Source: Parazoarcus communis (GTDB lineage: Bacteria; Pseudomonadota; Gammaproteobacteria; Burkholderiales; Rhodocyclaceae). Taken from it: DNA of 64,000 bases. Below the pieces are notes generated by a model. It was not told the origin of the DNA. It ran no database searches and worked only from the letters and a program-made list of their open reading frames with translations. Shown piece after piece: positions 19,301 to 28,272 of the stretch; within the stretch, counting starts at the first letter, position 1; each line of letters starts with the position of its first letter. The position numbers and the translations under genes are program-made. The stretch is taken from assembly GCF_003111665.1 (NCBI RefSeq), contig NZ_CP022188.1:1302001-1366000 (forward strand). Direction: 5' to 3'.

Positions 19301-21557
19301 CACGGAAACTGACCGCTGTTGCCAGGGTGCCGTTGGTGTTCGCGTTTGGTGTGTAGTGCAGGCGGGTCTGGCTGGTCGCTGCCAGCAGCAGGGCGTTTGT
19401 CGAGCTCAGCGTGGCAGCATCGATCAGAGTCCAGTTAACGCCGTTGTCTGTGCTGTAGCGCCACTGGCCATTGGTGGCGTCAACAGCGGTCAGGGCGATG
19501 CCGGTGACCGCGCCGCTGTTGCTGTCGCTGACGTTCTGCGGACCGCTGCCGGAAGTGTTGAGACTCACCAGATCGGTGACCGACCACCCCACCGCGCCAA
19601 CTGGCGCCGGGGCGTCTTCGTTGATGGCCGCGAGCACAAGCGTCGTGCTGGTGTTCAGTGCCGGTGCGGCATTGGCCGTGGCGCTTTCGGGCCAGGTATA
19701 GGTCTTGGCGGAGACATCCTCATCGTCGCTGGTGGCCGCCTGGGCCTCTCCCTGCCACGCGACGACGAGTTGACCTGCATTGTTGAGGGCGATGTCCGGT
19801 ATTTCCTGCGTGTCCTTGAAGTAGCCATTGACGAGGATCTCAGTGCCCGTGACCGAACCGCTCAGGAAGCTCTTCATCACAATCGATTCGCTGTCGGTGT
19901 CCTGTCCGTTTGATTCCCATGCAATGACCAGATCACCACGCGCATTCATCGAAATCCTCGGATTTTCCTGGTCGTTCGATGTGTAGGTATTGACGGTGAT
20001 GGGGGTTCCGCTAAACGCGCCGTCGGCGCCGAAACGTTGCATGCGGACAGCATGGCCTGAGTCAATGTTGACCTCGGCCCACACCACGACGAAATTGCCG
20101 CTGGCATCCATGGCAACGTCAGGTCCCTTTGCGTCGCCGTATCGTGTCTGCTGAACCGATATCACGCTCCCCGCCGAAGCTGAGCTGTCATAAGTGCGTG
20201 CGAAAATTCTCTTGTTTTGACCCTCATCCATCCAGGTGATGACGAAGCGACCGTCATCGGCCATTGCAACGCTTGGCGTGACTTGCTTGTTGGAGATGAA
20301 GGTATTGACCGTGAGTACGCCTTCAGCCTTGGGTGTTCCGTTACTGCTGAAGCGGCGCGCATAGACTCCTTCGTTGTCTGCCAGACCGTTTCCGCTCCAG
20401 GCGACCACGAAATCGCCGTTGGATGCCATGGCCACACTTGGTGTGAACTGGTCGCCAGTGGTCGCGTCGAAATTGCCGCTGGTGACAAGAATCTCGCCGG
20501 TCAACGGGTTGCCCGTAGCGTCGAAGCGCCGCACATAGACGTCCTTGTCGAAACCGTGGTTGCTTACCCAGCTCACCACGAAACCTCCACTCCCGTCGCT
20601 TGCTACAGCAGGCGTGGTCTGGTCTCCGAGCGTCGTTCCATTAACAGTGAATTGGGCGCCCCTTGCCGTTCCATCTGCGTTGTACAGGCGGCCAAAAATC
20701 CCTTTTCCGGTGAGAGAAGTGTCGGATTCCCAAACGGCCAGCCAGACACCATTGTCCAGCATGGCAACAGCCACGTTATCCTGGGTGCCGCCGGTAGGTG
20801 AGCTCAGTGCGATATCACCGCTTACCGCCGTGACCCCGAGACTGCCCTGCCAGCTGAAACTGGCGAGCGTGGCGGCTTCGATCGCGCCGGTGCGTTGTTC
20901 CAGCACCCAGTTGCCGCCGGCCGTTGTTGCGCCGGTGCGGTCGGTGCTGGCTGCGACATCGGCACCGGTCAGGCGTGCAAAGCGGTCGATGAAGTACAGC
21001 CCCTCCTCGCCGGCGGCCACATCGCAGCCGTAGAGCAGGATGTCGGCATCGGCGCCAAGCGCCAGTGACCAGTCGGCGATGCTTGCGGAGCGGCTCTCCA
21101 GGCTTGCAGCGTCGAGTACGGAATTGCCCAGCAACAACTGCCCTGCGCTGCCGTGCGACAGGATGTGCACGGCGCCGAGGTTCGAGTACTGCGAAAGGAT
21201 GCTGCCAATCTGCTCCACCCCGTCACGCGTGCTGTCGAGAAACACCACATCGAGCGTGGGCCGCGTGGCTCGCAGTTCGTCGATCAGGGCGTCGGCATCC
21301 TCTACGCCGCTGTCGACAATGAGGAGTTCCCGGCTCAGATCCTGGGTGGACTCGGTGGCAAGCCAGTCTGCAGTGGGTGCGTCGAGCGTGCGGGTCTCTG
21401 CCGCCGGCATGGCGGCGCCGGAAAACAGCCCCGCCGGCGAGAGGTCTGCCGAATACAGCAGGCGCGGCTCCATCTGCTCGGCCAGCGGACGCTGTCGCAG
21501 TGCCGGCGGGCGTGCGGGTAGCAGGCGGCGCAGGTGACGGGTGAGCAGGCGTAGCAT
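16383..21557 (-). CDS. LEPR-XLL/DUF4347 giant repeat protein
   Basis: A 1724-residue protein. The N-terminus is basic and carries [13 protein letters not shown] at 29-41, the LEPR-XLL motif. A DUF4347 domain follows (about 75-235; [40 protein letters not shown]). Next are seven repeats of about 55 residues (240-630; core VAMxxxGxFVVAW), likely a seven-bladed propeller. A spacer domain and six near-identical cadherin-like repeats of 98-100 residues ([19 protein letters not shown] ... [14 protein letters not shown]) come next. The tail has a proline/alanine-rich linker, a hydrophobic segment (about 1630-1667) ending [12 protein letters not shown], and an acidic end. No classic signal peptide is visible. 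It is probably surface-exposed, exported by the genes encoded just upstream, and tethered by the C-terminal segment. Its role as adhesin or display protein is inferred. Confidence 0.8.
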   Translation of the reverse strand: MLRLLTRHLRRLLPARPPALRQRPLAEQMEPRLLYSADLSPAGLFSGAAMPAAETRTLDAPTADWLATESTQDLSRELLIVDSGVEDADALIDELRATRPTLDVVFLDSTRDGVEQIGSILSQYSNLGAVHILSHGSAGQLLLGNSVLDAASLESRSASIADWSLALGADADILLYGCDVAAGEEGLYFIDRFARLTGADVAASTDRTGATTAGGNWVLEQRTGAIEAATLASFSWQGSLGVTAVSGDIALSSPTGGTQDNVAVAMLDNGVWLAVWESDTSLTGKGIFGRLYNADGTARGAQFTVNGTTLGDQTTPAVASDGSGGFVVSWVSNHGFDKDVYVRRFDATGNPLTGEILVTSGNFDATTGDQFTPSVAMASNGDFVVAWSGNGLADNEGVYARRFSSNGTPKAEGVLTVNTFISNKQVTPSVAMADDGRFVITWMDEGQNKRIFARTYDSSASAGSVISVQQTRYGDAKGPDVAMDASGNFVVVWAEVNIDSGHAVRMQRFGADGAFSGTPITVNTYTSNDQENPRISMNARGDLVIAWESNGQDTDSESIVMKSFLSGSVTGTEILVNGYFKDTQEIPDIALNNAGQLVVAWQGEAQAATSDDEDVSAKTYTWPESATANAAPALNTSTTLVLAAINEDAPAPVGAVGWSVTDLVSLNTSGSGPQNVSDSNSGAVTGIALTAVDATNGQWRYSTDNGVNWTLIDAATLSSTNALLLAATSQTRLHYTPNANTNGTLATAVSFRAWDRSSGSNGALADTSSNGGTTAFSTSIGSASLNVVAVNDAPTVVAIDLGNINEDSGSFTITQAMLLVGAADIEGDTLTAINLSTAPANGTLTDNLDGTWTYTPTANLNGPVSFSFGVSDGTTTTANTASLNVIAVNDAPTVVAIDLGNIDEDSGSFTITQAILLAGASDIDGDALTAINLSTAPANGALTDNLDGTWTYTPTANLNGPVSFSFGVSDGTTTTANTASLNVVAVNDTPTVVAIDLGNIDEDSGSFTITQAMLLAGASDIDGDALTAINLSTAPANGALTDNLDGTWTYTPTANLNGPVSFSFGVSDGTTTTANTASLNVVAVNDTPTVVAIDLGNIDEDSGSFTITQAMLLAGASDIDGDALTAVNLTVSGGTATGTLTAIGGGSWTYTPAANSNGSVIFAFEVSDGTTTTANTASLNVVAINDAPTVVAIDMGNINEDSGSFTITQAMLLAGASDIDGDALTAVNLTVSGGTATGTLTAIGGGSWTYTPAANSDGSVTFAFEVSDGTTTTANTASLNVVAINDAPTVVAIDLGNIDEDSGSFTITQAMLLAGAADIDGDALTAVNLTVSGGTATGTLTAIGGGSWTYTPADNSNGSVTFAFEVSDGTTTTANTAALNINAINDAPTVSTIGSQNITAGEGFGPLGFVIGDVDTSVTTLVVKAYSSNQTVVPDTAVQLSGGGTNRTLSVLAGHGGGAGTTTIVIEVDDGFITTRTSFTVNAVSPPVPAVETAPPAAPEPAPSPPAEPVVREEASRAEPTDTAAEAPVAPAAPAAQVLAEAPLPQIVLTQETNDAVASVDIVEDGAIVPVSLSLSDTDVLALLYSSPDLSATRTLESEVSRSLREARMEQAFADLRNAADQEARGERQTVAVATVTGAGLTIGYVAWIIRGGVLVSSLLTTMPAWRLLDPLPILGNSRQSDTGDDDSLESLVDGTPENPPEPVHTPEITPAAPASAQQQEARQ
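17401..19182. repeat. Six tandem ~300-bp coding repeats
   Basis: Near-identical DNA units begin at about 17401, 17701, 18001, 18301, 18595 and 18889. The first three are 300 bases and the next three 294 bases. They encode the cadherin-like repeats of the giant protein. The 300- and 294-base forms differ in the middle of each unit but share the flanks, suggesting recent duplication and patchwork exchange. Such DNA is prone to copy-number change and assembly collapse. Confidence 0.93.
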
Positions 21558-21572
21558 GGCGGTGGCGCCCGC

Positions 21573-22517
21573 TTACAGACGGCGCTCAGGCCGTGGCTGC
21601 TGCCCCGGTCTGAACCGCGTCAGCACGGTGTCGAAGGACATGTCGGCACGGCTGCTCGAGGCGCGTGGCGCAGTTGCCTTGGGTTGCGGTGCAGTTTCGG
21701 TGCCTGCGCCGCCGGCGTTGGCGAAGCTGGCCTTGCAGCGCACGCCGGCCGGAATGCGGTTGTTCGGGTTGGGCAGTTCGAGGCGGGCACGGAAGGTATT
21801 GCTGGCGGCGTCGAGCACCTTGTCCACCCGCGTGACCGTGGCATTGATCAGGTCAAGCCCCGGGAGGTCGGGCCGGATGTCGGCGACCATGCCCGGTTCG
21901 ATGCTGCCATACAGCGTGTTCGGCAGTACGACCTCGACCCGCAGCGGGTTGAGCTTGGCAACGCGCAGCAGCGCGCGCTCTTCGACCCGCTCGCCTACCG
22001 ACATGAAGCGGTCGGTGACCACGCCGTCAAAGGGGCTGCGTACGACGCGCTCGCTCAAGCGGGCTTCGGCCAGATCCAGTTCGCGTTTCGACACGCGTTG
22101 CAGATCGCGCGCCTGCTGCAGTTTTTCCTGGGCAATGCGCACGTCGGCATCGGCCTGTTCCACCGCCTGGGATGAAACGAAGTTGCGCGCAAAGAGGTCG
22201 TTGGCGCGACGCTGGCGGTCGTTGGCCAGGTCCAGGTTGGCCTGGGCGCCGCGTATTTCGGCCTCGATCTCTGCCCTGCTGCGCGCAACATCGATCTGCG
22301 CCCGCTCAACGGCGTCGCGCAGCGTGGCCAGCACCTGGCCGCGGCGCACGGTATCGCCGCGTTCCACCTTGATGCTGTCGATGATGCCGGTGACCGCGCT
22401 ACCGAGCTCCGCCACCTGGTCGGCCTGGATCAGGCAACCCAGCGGCTGTGGTGGCGGTGCGGCGCTGGTCATCGTGGCGAAGGCGGTGAGCAGGGAGAAA
22501 CAGAGGATCTTGTTCAT
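21573..22517 (-). CDS. HlyD-family periplasmic adaptor
   Basis: A 314-residue membrane-fusion protein with a signal peptide (MNKILCFSLLTAFATMTSA). A lipoyl half-motif (VTGIIDSIKVERGDTVRRGQ) is followed by a long coiled-coil hairpin (about 65-145), the second half-motif (VRSPFDGVVTDRFMSVGERV) and a beta-barrel region. It bridges an inner-membrane component to the outer membrane in exporters. It lies 3 bases after the SecA-like gene and 15 bases before the giant protein gene, so it is a component of the same system. No ABC or RND transporter is encoded beside it, which is unusual for a HlyD protein. Confidence 0.85.
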   Translation of the reverse strand: MNKILCFSLLTAFATMTSAAPPPQPLGCLIQADQVAELGSAVTGIIDSIKVERGDTVRRGQVLATLRDAVERAQIDVARSRAEIEAEIRGAQANLDLANDRQRRANDLFARNFVSSQAVEQADADVRIAQEKLQQARDLQRVSKRELDLAEARLSERVVRSPFDGVVTDRFMSVGERVEERALLRVAKLNPLRVEVVLPNTLYGSIEPGMVADIRPDLPGLDLINATVTRVDKVLDAASNTFRARLELPNPNNRIPAGVRCKASFANAGGAGTETAPQPKATAPRASSSRADMSFDTVLTRFRPGQQPRPERRL

Positions 22518-22520
22518 GGC

Positions 22521-24482
22521 TTAGAGTCCAGGGCCGCGGTAGGCGCTGCGGCGGTGCTGAAGATGTTCGGCACGCAGCATGGCTGCGCGCAGGTGACGTT
22601 CACGGGTTTCAATTCGGTACTGGCCAAAGCGGAAAAACCAGGCCGCGACCGGGCCGGGTACTCGGTTCAGGTGTCGCCTCAGCAGGCGGCGCGCAAGGCT
22701 TGGCAGCCATTCTTCGACGCCGTCAGCATCGAGCGCGCGGAAATGCTCGGCACTGCCCGGGTCGCCCTGGCGCGCGCAGCGCCCGAGCAGCTGGCGGTCG
22801 GTGCGTGCAGTGCTGTTGTGCTGGCAGCAGATCACATGCAGGCCGCCGGCATCGCGCACCGTCGGCTGCAGGCGGATGTCGGTGCCGCGGCCGGCCATGC
22901 GGGTGGAAATGGTGATGCGCCCCGGCAGCCCGGCCTGGGCGACGATTGCGGCTTCGTCGGCATCCTGCAGGGCGTCGAGTACGATATGTGGCAGGCCTGC
23001 CGTGTGCAGTCGCGCCGACAGCGTGCGCGAGTCCAGCACCGAGTCGGTGCCGATCAGCACCGCGCGACCGGCTGCGGCCAGGGCGCGTGCGCGTTCCACA
23101 CAGGCGGTCCACATTGCGTCACGGTCGGCAAACACCCGCGGCGCACCGAGCTTGCGTTGCAGTGGTTTGTGCGTGGGCAGGCGCACCACCTGCCGATCGT
23201 ACACGGCGGCCAGTTCGGCGGCGCATTCACGCAGCGTGCCGCTTACCCCTGCGAGCTGCAGGTAGCGCGGGAAGAAGCGCTGGTAGGTGATCTGCGCGGC
23301 GGTCACGTTTTCGGTGCCGAGCGCGCAGCCCTCCTTGAGTTCGATGAAGCGGTGCAGCTCCTGCGACCAGGCGCGCTTGTCGGCAATCCGCCCGGTCTGG
23401 GCGTCGACAATATGAACCTGTCCGTCCCTGACCACGTAGTGACGGTCGCGGGCGTAGACATGGAGGGCGGCAAGCGCCTGCTGCAGACGGGCGGCCTGCA
23501 GGCGCGTGTTCTTGCCCAGCTTGGCCGCGGCGGCATGACCGGCTGCGGTCAGCTCGACGCGGGGGCTGCCGCGTTCGATGCCGAAGTGGGTGTGCTGTAC
23601 CAGGCTGCGTGCGCAGTCGAGCACGGCGGCGAGCGCGGCGCCATCGCTTGCTCCGGTCTGAGGTCTGGCGAGTACGAGCGGCATTCGGGCCTCGTCGATC
23701 AAGGCGCTGTCGGCCTCGTCCACGATCGCCATGCACAGCCCGCGCAATACCCGCAGGCCCATGCGTTCGGGCTCGGCAAAGGCACGCGTCAGCTCGGTCA
23801 GGCGATCGGGCTCGAAAGGCACGAGCACGCTGTCGCGCAGGTAGTCGAAGGCGAGTTCGCGGGACGTTACATAGGTGATGTCGGCGCCGTAGGCGGCGCG
23901 ACGGGCATCCACGCCGTCGCCTTCGCATACCGTGCCAACCCGCAGCCCAAGGCGTGCGTAGAGCGGTGTCATCTCCGCGGCGTCACGGCTGACGAGATAA
24001 TCGTTGGCGGTGATGACGTGAACCGGGGTGCCGGCCAGTGCCGCACCGCTTGCAGCCAGTGCCACGACCAGGGTCTTGCCCTCGCCGGTCGCCATTTCGG
24101 CAAAGGCGCCGCATAACATGGCGTGGGCGGCGGCCAGCTGCACCGTGTGCGGCCGCAGGCCGAGTGTGGCGTGAGCCGCCGCAGCAATGAAAGCGAGCGC
24201 GCGCTCGCGCGTGGTGGCGTCGAGGCCGCTGCCACGCAGCGCCTGGCGGAGCCGCGTACATTCGGCGTCGTCGAAGTGCGCGGGAATGCTGGCCTGTATG
24301 CGTTTTGCTGCTTGCAGATGGCGGCCTGGTCCCGGCGCGGCCAGGCTGCGCAGTTGGCGTAGCAGGGTCGTTGCACGGCCGATTGTGGCATCGCCCCCGC
24401 GCTGCTGCGGGTAGCGGCCATGGCGCAATCCGGGCGCTGGCAGTGGTGAAGCGGTATTCATGGGCAGGCGCAGGAAGCTCAT
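22521..24482 (-). CDS. Shortened accessory SecA-like ATPase
   Basis: A 653-residue SecA homologue (housekeeping SecA is about 900). Motor motifs are complete: Walker A EMATGEGKTL (GEGKT at 133-137), DEAD box VDEADSALIDEAR (255-258), STRMAGRGTDIRL (529-536) and GRCARQGDPGS (572-577). The crosslinking-domain region between the DEAD box and motor 2 is present in compact form. The helical scaffold is short and the C-terminal zinc domain is absent. The ATG at 24482 has a GGAG site and follows the M50 gene's TGA by one base, so the two are coupled. The likely role is powering export of the giant repeat protein encoded in the same operon; whether through SecYEG or another channel is unknown. This is inference, with the SecA homology itself clear. 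Confidence 0.87.
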   Translation of the reverse strand: MSFLRLPMNTASPLPAPGLRHGRYPQQRGGDATIGRATTLLRQLRSLAAPGPGRHLQAAKRIQASIPAHFDDAECTRLRQALRGSGLDATTRERALAFIAAAAHATLGLRPHTVQLAAAHAMLCGAFAEMATGEGKTLVVALAASGAALAGTPVHVITANDYLVSRDAAEMTPLYARLGLRVGTVCEGDGVDARRAAYGADITYVTSRELAFDYLRDSVLVPFEPDRLTELTRAFAEPERMGLRVLRGLCMAIVDEADSALIDEARMPLVLARPQTGASDGAALAAVLDCARSLVQHTHFGIERGSPRVELTAAGHAAAAKLGKNTRLQAARLQQALAALHVYARDRHYVVRDGQVHIVDAQTGRIADKRAWSQELHRFIELKEGCALGTENVTAAQITYQRFFPRYLQLAGVSGTLRECAAELAAVYDRQVVRLPTHKPLQRKLGAPRVFADRDAMWTACVERARALAAAGRAVLIGTDSVLDSRTLSARLHTAGLPHIVLDALQDADEAAIVAQAGLPGRITISTRMAGRGTDIRLQPTVRDAGGLHVICCQHNSTARTDRQLLGRCARQGDPGSAEHFRALDADGVEEWLPSLARRLLRRHLNRVPGPVAAWFFRFGQYRIETRERHLRAAMLRAEHLQHRRSAYRGPGL

Positions 24483-24483
24483 C

Positions 24484-26634
24484 TCACGGCGCTCCGTCGA
24501 AGAATTGCAGCAGCAACTGGCGCAAGTCACGGCCCCACTGTACCGCGAGTGGTTCGTTGGGATGCTCGAAACGTATCCAGGCACGTTCGCCGATCCACGC
24601 CGAGGGGGCACGTTCGAGGGCGATGTCGAACTCGAAGAAGGCGTCAGCGGTGCGAATGGCGTCGGGGTCGGCGGCGAGCACCGGGATGGGGCCACCATGA
24701 CGGTCGGACAGGGCCGCGCTGGGCAGCACATGACCGGCGCCGGCAGCAGCCTGGCGGATAAGGGCCGGGTAGGACTCGTCTGCGTTGCTGGACAGGCGCA
24801 CGCTCACTGCTGTGGTGGCTTGGCGCACGCGCGCCGCTGCGCTTTGCGGCACGACGGCGCGTACCGCCAAGGCATCGTGCTTCAGCACGTAACCGAGGGT
24901 ATGGCCGCGGGCCAGAAAACTGTCTGGCAAGTCGTCCTGATGTGGCAGGACGAGCACCCCATCGGTGGCTGCGTGCAGGTCGAGGGCATCGATTTGTGCT
25001 TCGATATCGGCAAGTTCCGCTTCGGCGCTCGCAATCTGCTGCGCCAGATCGCCGGCGCCGCGCGGATCGCTCAGCAGGCTGCCGTACTGCTGCGCCTCAA
25101 GAGCCGACAGGCGGCTGCGGGCTTCCCGTGCCCTGGTCAGCAGACGGGGGTCTTCGAGGCGGGCGACAATCTGGCCCTTGCTCACCTTGTCGCCGTCTCG
25201 GGCCAGGATTGCGCGCACGAAGCCGCCGCTGTCGCTGCTCAGGCGGGCCTGCTCGGGCAGGCTCATGATGCCGGGTACGGTTGTCGCCGATGGCAGTGGC
25301 AGCAGCGTGAGGCAAAGCGCGGCGCCCGCCGTCACACCGATCAGGCGGCGCCGCACCGGCGACTGCACCCGGCCGATGTCTGCAGAGCGCCAGGCGCCGA
25401 TCGCGCGCGCAAGCGGCAGGATCAGCAGGGTGACAATCAGGAAGGCGCCGGCGGCAAGGCCGAGCAGATGCGACATGGTGCCGATCCAGCGCATGATCTG
25501 GTAGCCGACGACGAACTGGAAGGCCCACGAGGCAGGCGCATACAGGGCGAGCCACTTGCCTTCGCCCGCTGCGGTATCGAGCAGCGGCATGCGCGCGCCG
25601 AGCAGATGGTGGCCGACGCGTGCATGCCACCAGCGCTGGCTGCGTGACGCCAGATTGGGCAGGTCGAGCGCGTCGGCCAGCACGTAGTAGCCATCGAAGC
25701 GCAACAGCGGATTGCCGTTGAACAGCAGCGATGACAGCGCGCCGATGAAGAACGCAGTGAGGGCCACATCGCGGACCATGCCCGGTGCGGCGGCCAGCCA
25801 CACCCAGAAGGCCAGCGCGGCGATGAGCAGTTCGGTCATCACCCCGATGGCGCTGACCAGCATGCGCGGGCGGCGCTCGAAAGCGTTGGCGGCACGGGCA
25901 TCGACGTAGGGCACCGGCACCAGCACCAGCAGGGTGAAACCGGCACTGTCCACCGTGCCACCCCAGCGCCGTATCGCGAGGCCGTGTGCGAGTTCGTGCA
26001 CACACTTCATCAGCGGATACACGATCCAGGCGATCAGCACGAAACGGGGCGATCCGCTGGCCTGCGCAATCGCCTCACCCAGCACCGACCACTCGCTCGC
26101 CGCATACAGCGCACTGAGGACGACCACGAGCAGCCAGGCCAGCCAGGCGCCGCGAGAAAACAGCGCCGTGACGCCTGGCAGCAGGCGATCGAGCAGCGGG
26201 CCGGGGTCGAACAGGCGCACCCGCATCGACAGCGGGCTCATCGCCGCACGGTTCTGCTGGCGCTCGCGGCGCCGGGCTTCATCCACCTGGGTGGGGAGGT
26301 CGGGCAGGACGTCGGCCTTCAGGAAACCTGCGCTGTTGAGCTGCGCAAGCAGTTCCAGCACTTCGGGCTGGCTCGGAGCACCGTCACCGAAGCGTTCGAC
26401 GAGCCGATGCCACAGGGTATCGAGGTCGGGACCGCCGTCGAGCAGGCCGACCAGGCGCCAGGCCGATTCGTTGAGCCGCAACTGGGTGCGCGAGTCGGGG
26501 CTGGAGAGCACATGCCACACACGGCCACGCGCTCGCAGCCGACGTGCCCGCACCACGCTGCGCAAGGCCGGACGCAAGGGCGCAACTTCGTGCCATTGCG
26601 GGCTGTAGAGCGCCTCGTTCACAGCCCCAGCCAC
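24484..26634 (-). CDS. PqqD-M50 protease-HlyD fusion protein
   Basis: A 716-residue inner-membrane protein with three parts. Residues about 35-105 form a PqqD-like winged fold (QLRLNESAWRLVGLLDGGPD), the peptide-binding type used in peptide maturation. Residues about 160-430 hold several membrane segments with a site-2 protease zinc motif HELAH at 213-217 and the second motif NPLLRFDGYY (308-317, Asp314). Residues about 445-710 form a HlyD-like adaptor with a lipoyl half (GGFVRAILARDGDKVSKGQI), a short coiled coil and a barrel. Its start overlaps the preceding GAF-HlyD gene by 16 bases and its stop lies one base before the SecA-like gene. It may cleave or recognise the N-terminus of the exported protein, which is inference from domain content and linkage. 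Confidence 0.85.
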   Translation of the reverse strand: MAGAVNEALYSPQWHEVAPLRPALRSVVRARRLRARGRVWHVLSSPDSRTQLRLNESAWRLVGLLDGGPDLDTLWHRLVERFGDGAPSQPEVLELLAQLNSAGFLKADVLPDLPTQVDEARRRERQQNRAAMSPLSMRVRLFDPGPLLDRLLPGVTALFSRGAWLAWLLVVVLSALYAASEWSVLGEAIAQASGSPRFVLIAWIVYPLMKCVHELAHGLAIRRWGGTVDSAGFTLLVLVPVPYVDARAANAFERRPRMLVSAIGVMTELLIAALAFWVWLAAAPGMVRDVALTAFFIGALSSLLFNGNPLLRFDGYYVLADALDLPNLASRSQRWWHARVGHHLLGARMPLLDTAAGEGKWLALYAPASWAFQFVVGYQIMRWIGTMSHLLGLAAGAFLIVTLLILPLARAIGAWRSADIGRVQSPVRRRLIGVTAGAALCLTLLPLPSATTVPGIMSLPEQARLSSDSGGFVRAILARDGDKVSKGQIVARLEDPRLLTRAREARSRLSALEAQQYGSLLSDPRGAGDLAQQIASAEAELADIEAQIDALDLHAATDGVLVLPHQDDLPDSFLARGHTLGYVLKHDALAVRAVVPQSAAARVRQATTAVSVRLSSNADESYPALIRQAAAGAGHVLPSAALSDRHGGPIPVLAADPDAIRTADAFFEFDIALERAPSAWIGERAWIRFEHPNEPLAVQWGRDLRQLLLQFFDGAP

Positions 26635-27998
26635 GCCCAGATCTGGAGTTCGAACCAGCCGCGCAGGCGGCGTGTGAGCTGGCTCAGCAGCGGCGACGTG
26701 CCGCTCTCGATGCGTGCGTAGCCGCGCATGCCGGGCTGGGTCGCCGCGGCCGGTGCGTCGAGTTGCGCTTCGACCTCGACAAAGTGGCGACCGTCGCGGT
26801 CGGTGGTGACCGGCATCACCCGCTGTACGGTGAAGCGCATCGCGGTGTCGGGCAAGGCCGACAGCGCCACCTGCCCTGCTGCACCGGCAGCGACCCGCGC
26901 AATGTCACGCTCATCGACCTCGATCATCAGCCGGTATCTGGCCTGCGGTGCGAGCACCAGCAGCACGTCTCCGCGCTGCACCGGTGTGCCTTCGGCCTGG
27001 TCGAGGTTGCCGGTCAGTACCACGCTGTCCATGGGTGCGCGGATCAGGCTGCGCTCAAGCTGGTGATCGATCAGGGCGATGCGGGCGCCGGATTCTTCGC
27101 CGCGCGCATGGGCGAGCACCATCTTGCCGCGGTCGGCTTCGCTCTGTGCTGCGGCAAAGGCATTGTCGTGCTGCGCCAGTTCGCTTTCGAGCTTGCGGCG
27201 CTCGAGTTGAAGCTCGCGATCGGCGAGCCGGACCAGGGTCTGTCCCTGCTCCACCACGTCGCCCGGACGGACGAAGGCCTTCTCGATGAACCCGTCTACG
27301 GGGGCGACCATTGCGCGTTGAATCTCGCCCTCGATCCGGGCGTCGGCGGTCAGTGTGTGCGGCAGGGGCACCAGCAGTGCGGCCAGCACCAGCACAGCCG
27401 CAGCCAGCCCGAGCAGGCGAGTTCGCGGCGCCGGTGCCTTGCCGGGTGGGCGCAAGGCGTTGCCGACGCGTTGCAACACCGGGGCTTCGGCGCGTTGGCG
27501 CAATTCGATCACAGGCCCCGCGAGGGCGGCGATCTGCTCCACCGCTTCGAGCATTTCCGCGCTGAACACGGCGTCCGGTTCATGTTCCAGCAGCAGGGCA
27601 CCGATCGGCGATGTTTCCGCGAGGATGGGCACCGTGCACAGGGCCGTGCCGCTGCGCCGGGCAAGCATCTGGTGGGCGCGGGTGACATTGAGCCCAGCGG
27701 CGTTCTGTTCCGGGAATACGACGACAGCCGCCTGATCGATGGCTTCGTCCATGGCGGCCGTGACCAGCGGGTCGTTCAGGTCGCGCTTGTCCGGGGCGGC
27801 CAGGTGAGCAGTCGCGATCAGGCGTGCACTGCCGTCCGTGACCACACCGACGCAGGCCGCACGCAAACTGAAGGCCGTGGCGAGTTCGTTTGCCAGTGCG
27901 GTCGCGGCTTCCTGCAGACTGCGCGCGCTCAGCAGCTTCGCCTGCGAGCGCAGGACCAGGCTCAGGTGCGGGTTGTGCCGGGGAGTGGTCTGGGTCAT
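26619..27998 (-). CDS. GAF domain fused to a HlyD-type adaptor
   Basis: A 459-residue protein. Residues about 10-175 are GAF-like (AATALANELATAFSLRAACVG ... TVPILAETSPIGALLLEH). One transmembrane segment lies at about 195-213 (LLGLAAAVLVLAALLVPLP). A HlyD-like periplasmic region follows, with lipoyl halves VDGFIEKAFVRPGDVVEQGQ and IRAPMDSVVLTG around a coiled coil, and then a barrel. A GAF sensor on an adaptor implies cytoplasmic ligand or redox sensing coupled to export. The ATG at 27998 starts the GAF domain; upstream codons in the same frame encode nothing recognisable. It is the first gene of the minus-strand array and faces the glycoside hydrolase gene across a 274-base control region. 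Confidence 0.82.
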   Translation of the reverse strand: MTQTTPRHNPHLSLVLRSQAKLLSARSLQEAATALANELATAFSLRAACVGVVTDGSARLIATAHLAAPDKRDLNDPLVTAAMDEAIDQAAVVVFPEQNAAGLNVTRAHQMLARRSGTALCTVPILAETSPIGALLLEHEPDAVFSAEMLEAVEQIAALAGPVIELRQRAEAPVLQRVGNALRPPGKAPAPRTRLLGLAAAVLVLAALLVPLPHTLTADARIEGEIQRAMVAPVDGFIEKAFVRPGDVVEQGQTLVRLADRELQLERRKLESELAQHDNAFAAAQSEADRGKMVLAHARGEESGARIALIDHQLERSLIRAPMDSVVLTGNLDQAEGTPVQRGDVLLVLAPQARYRLMIEVDERDIARVAAGAAGQVALSALPDTAMRFTVQRVMPVTTDRDGRHFVEVEAQLDAPAAATQPGMRGYARIESGTSPLLSQLTRRLRGWFELQIWAWLGL

Positions 27999-28065
27999 TG
28001 AGCAGCGGGCTGTGTTGGGCTGGATACGGTGTTGGCCAATAGTGGCATGAACTGAACACCATCGA

Positions 28066-28095
28066 AAGACGCATCTGGCACACTTAATGCGTCTT
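28066..28095. promoter_or_regulatory. Inverted repeat between the export array and the hydrolase gene
   Basis: AAGACGCAT at 28066-28074 and ATGCGTCTT at 28087-28095 are perfect 9-base inverted copies with a 12-base spacer. The centre-to-centre spacing of two helical turns suits a dimeric regulator. It lies in the divergent region between the GAF-HlyD and glycoside hydrolase genes. Confidence 0.5.
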
Positions 28096-28272
28096 GAACG
28101 CACCACTTTGGGTCGCGCGCTGTCTGCTGCCCGGTTCGGGGCGACATGCCCGGCGTCGGGCGAGCAGTTGTCGGCGCCGTTCCGCGCTGAGTGCAGGCAC
28201 GATGGCTGCCTTGATGCAGCGCCCAGAACCTTTAGGCCGGGGGCGTGGTCGGACAGCCACATTCCATCGTTC

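Noticed and set aside
17193..19913. Plus-strand open frame of about 900 codons antisense to the giant repeat protein
   Set aside because: It is a by-product of the repetitive GC-rich coding DNA: the frame mirrors the repeats, has glycine/alanine-rich low-complexity sequence and no domain or ribosome-binding site.
22554..24116. Plus-strand open frame of about 500 codons antisense to the SecA-like gene
   Set aside because: Low-complexity GC-rich shadow; SecA motifs on the other strand are complete.
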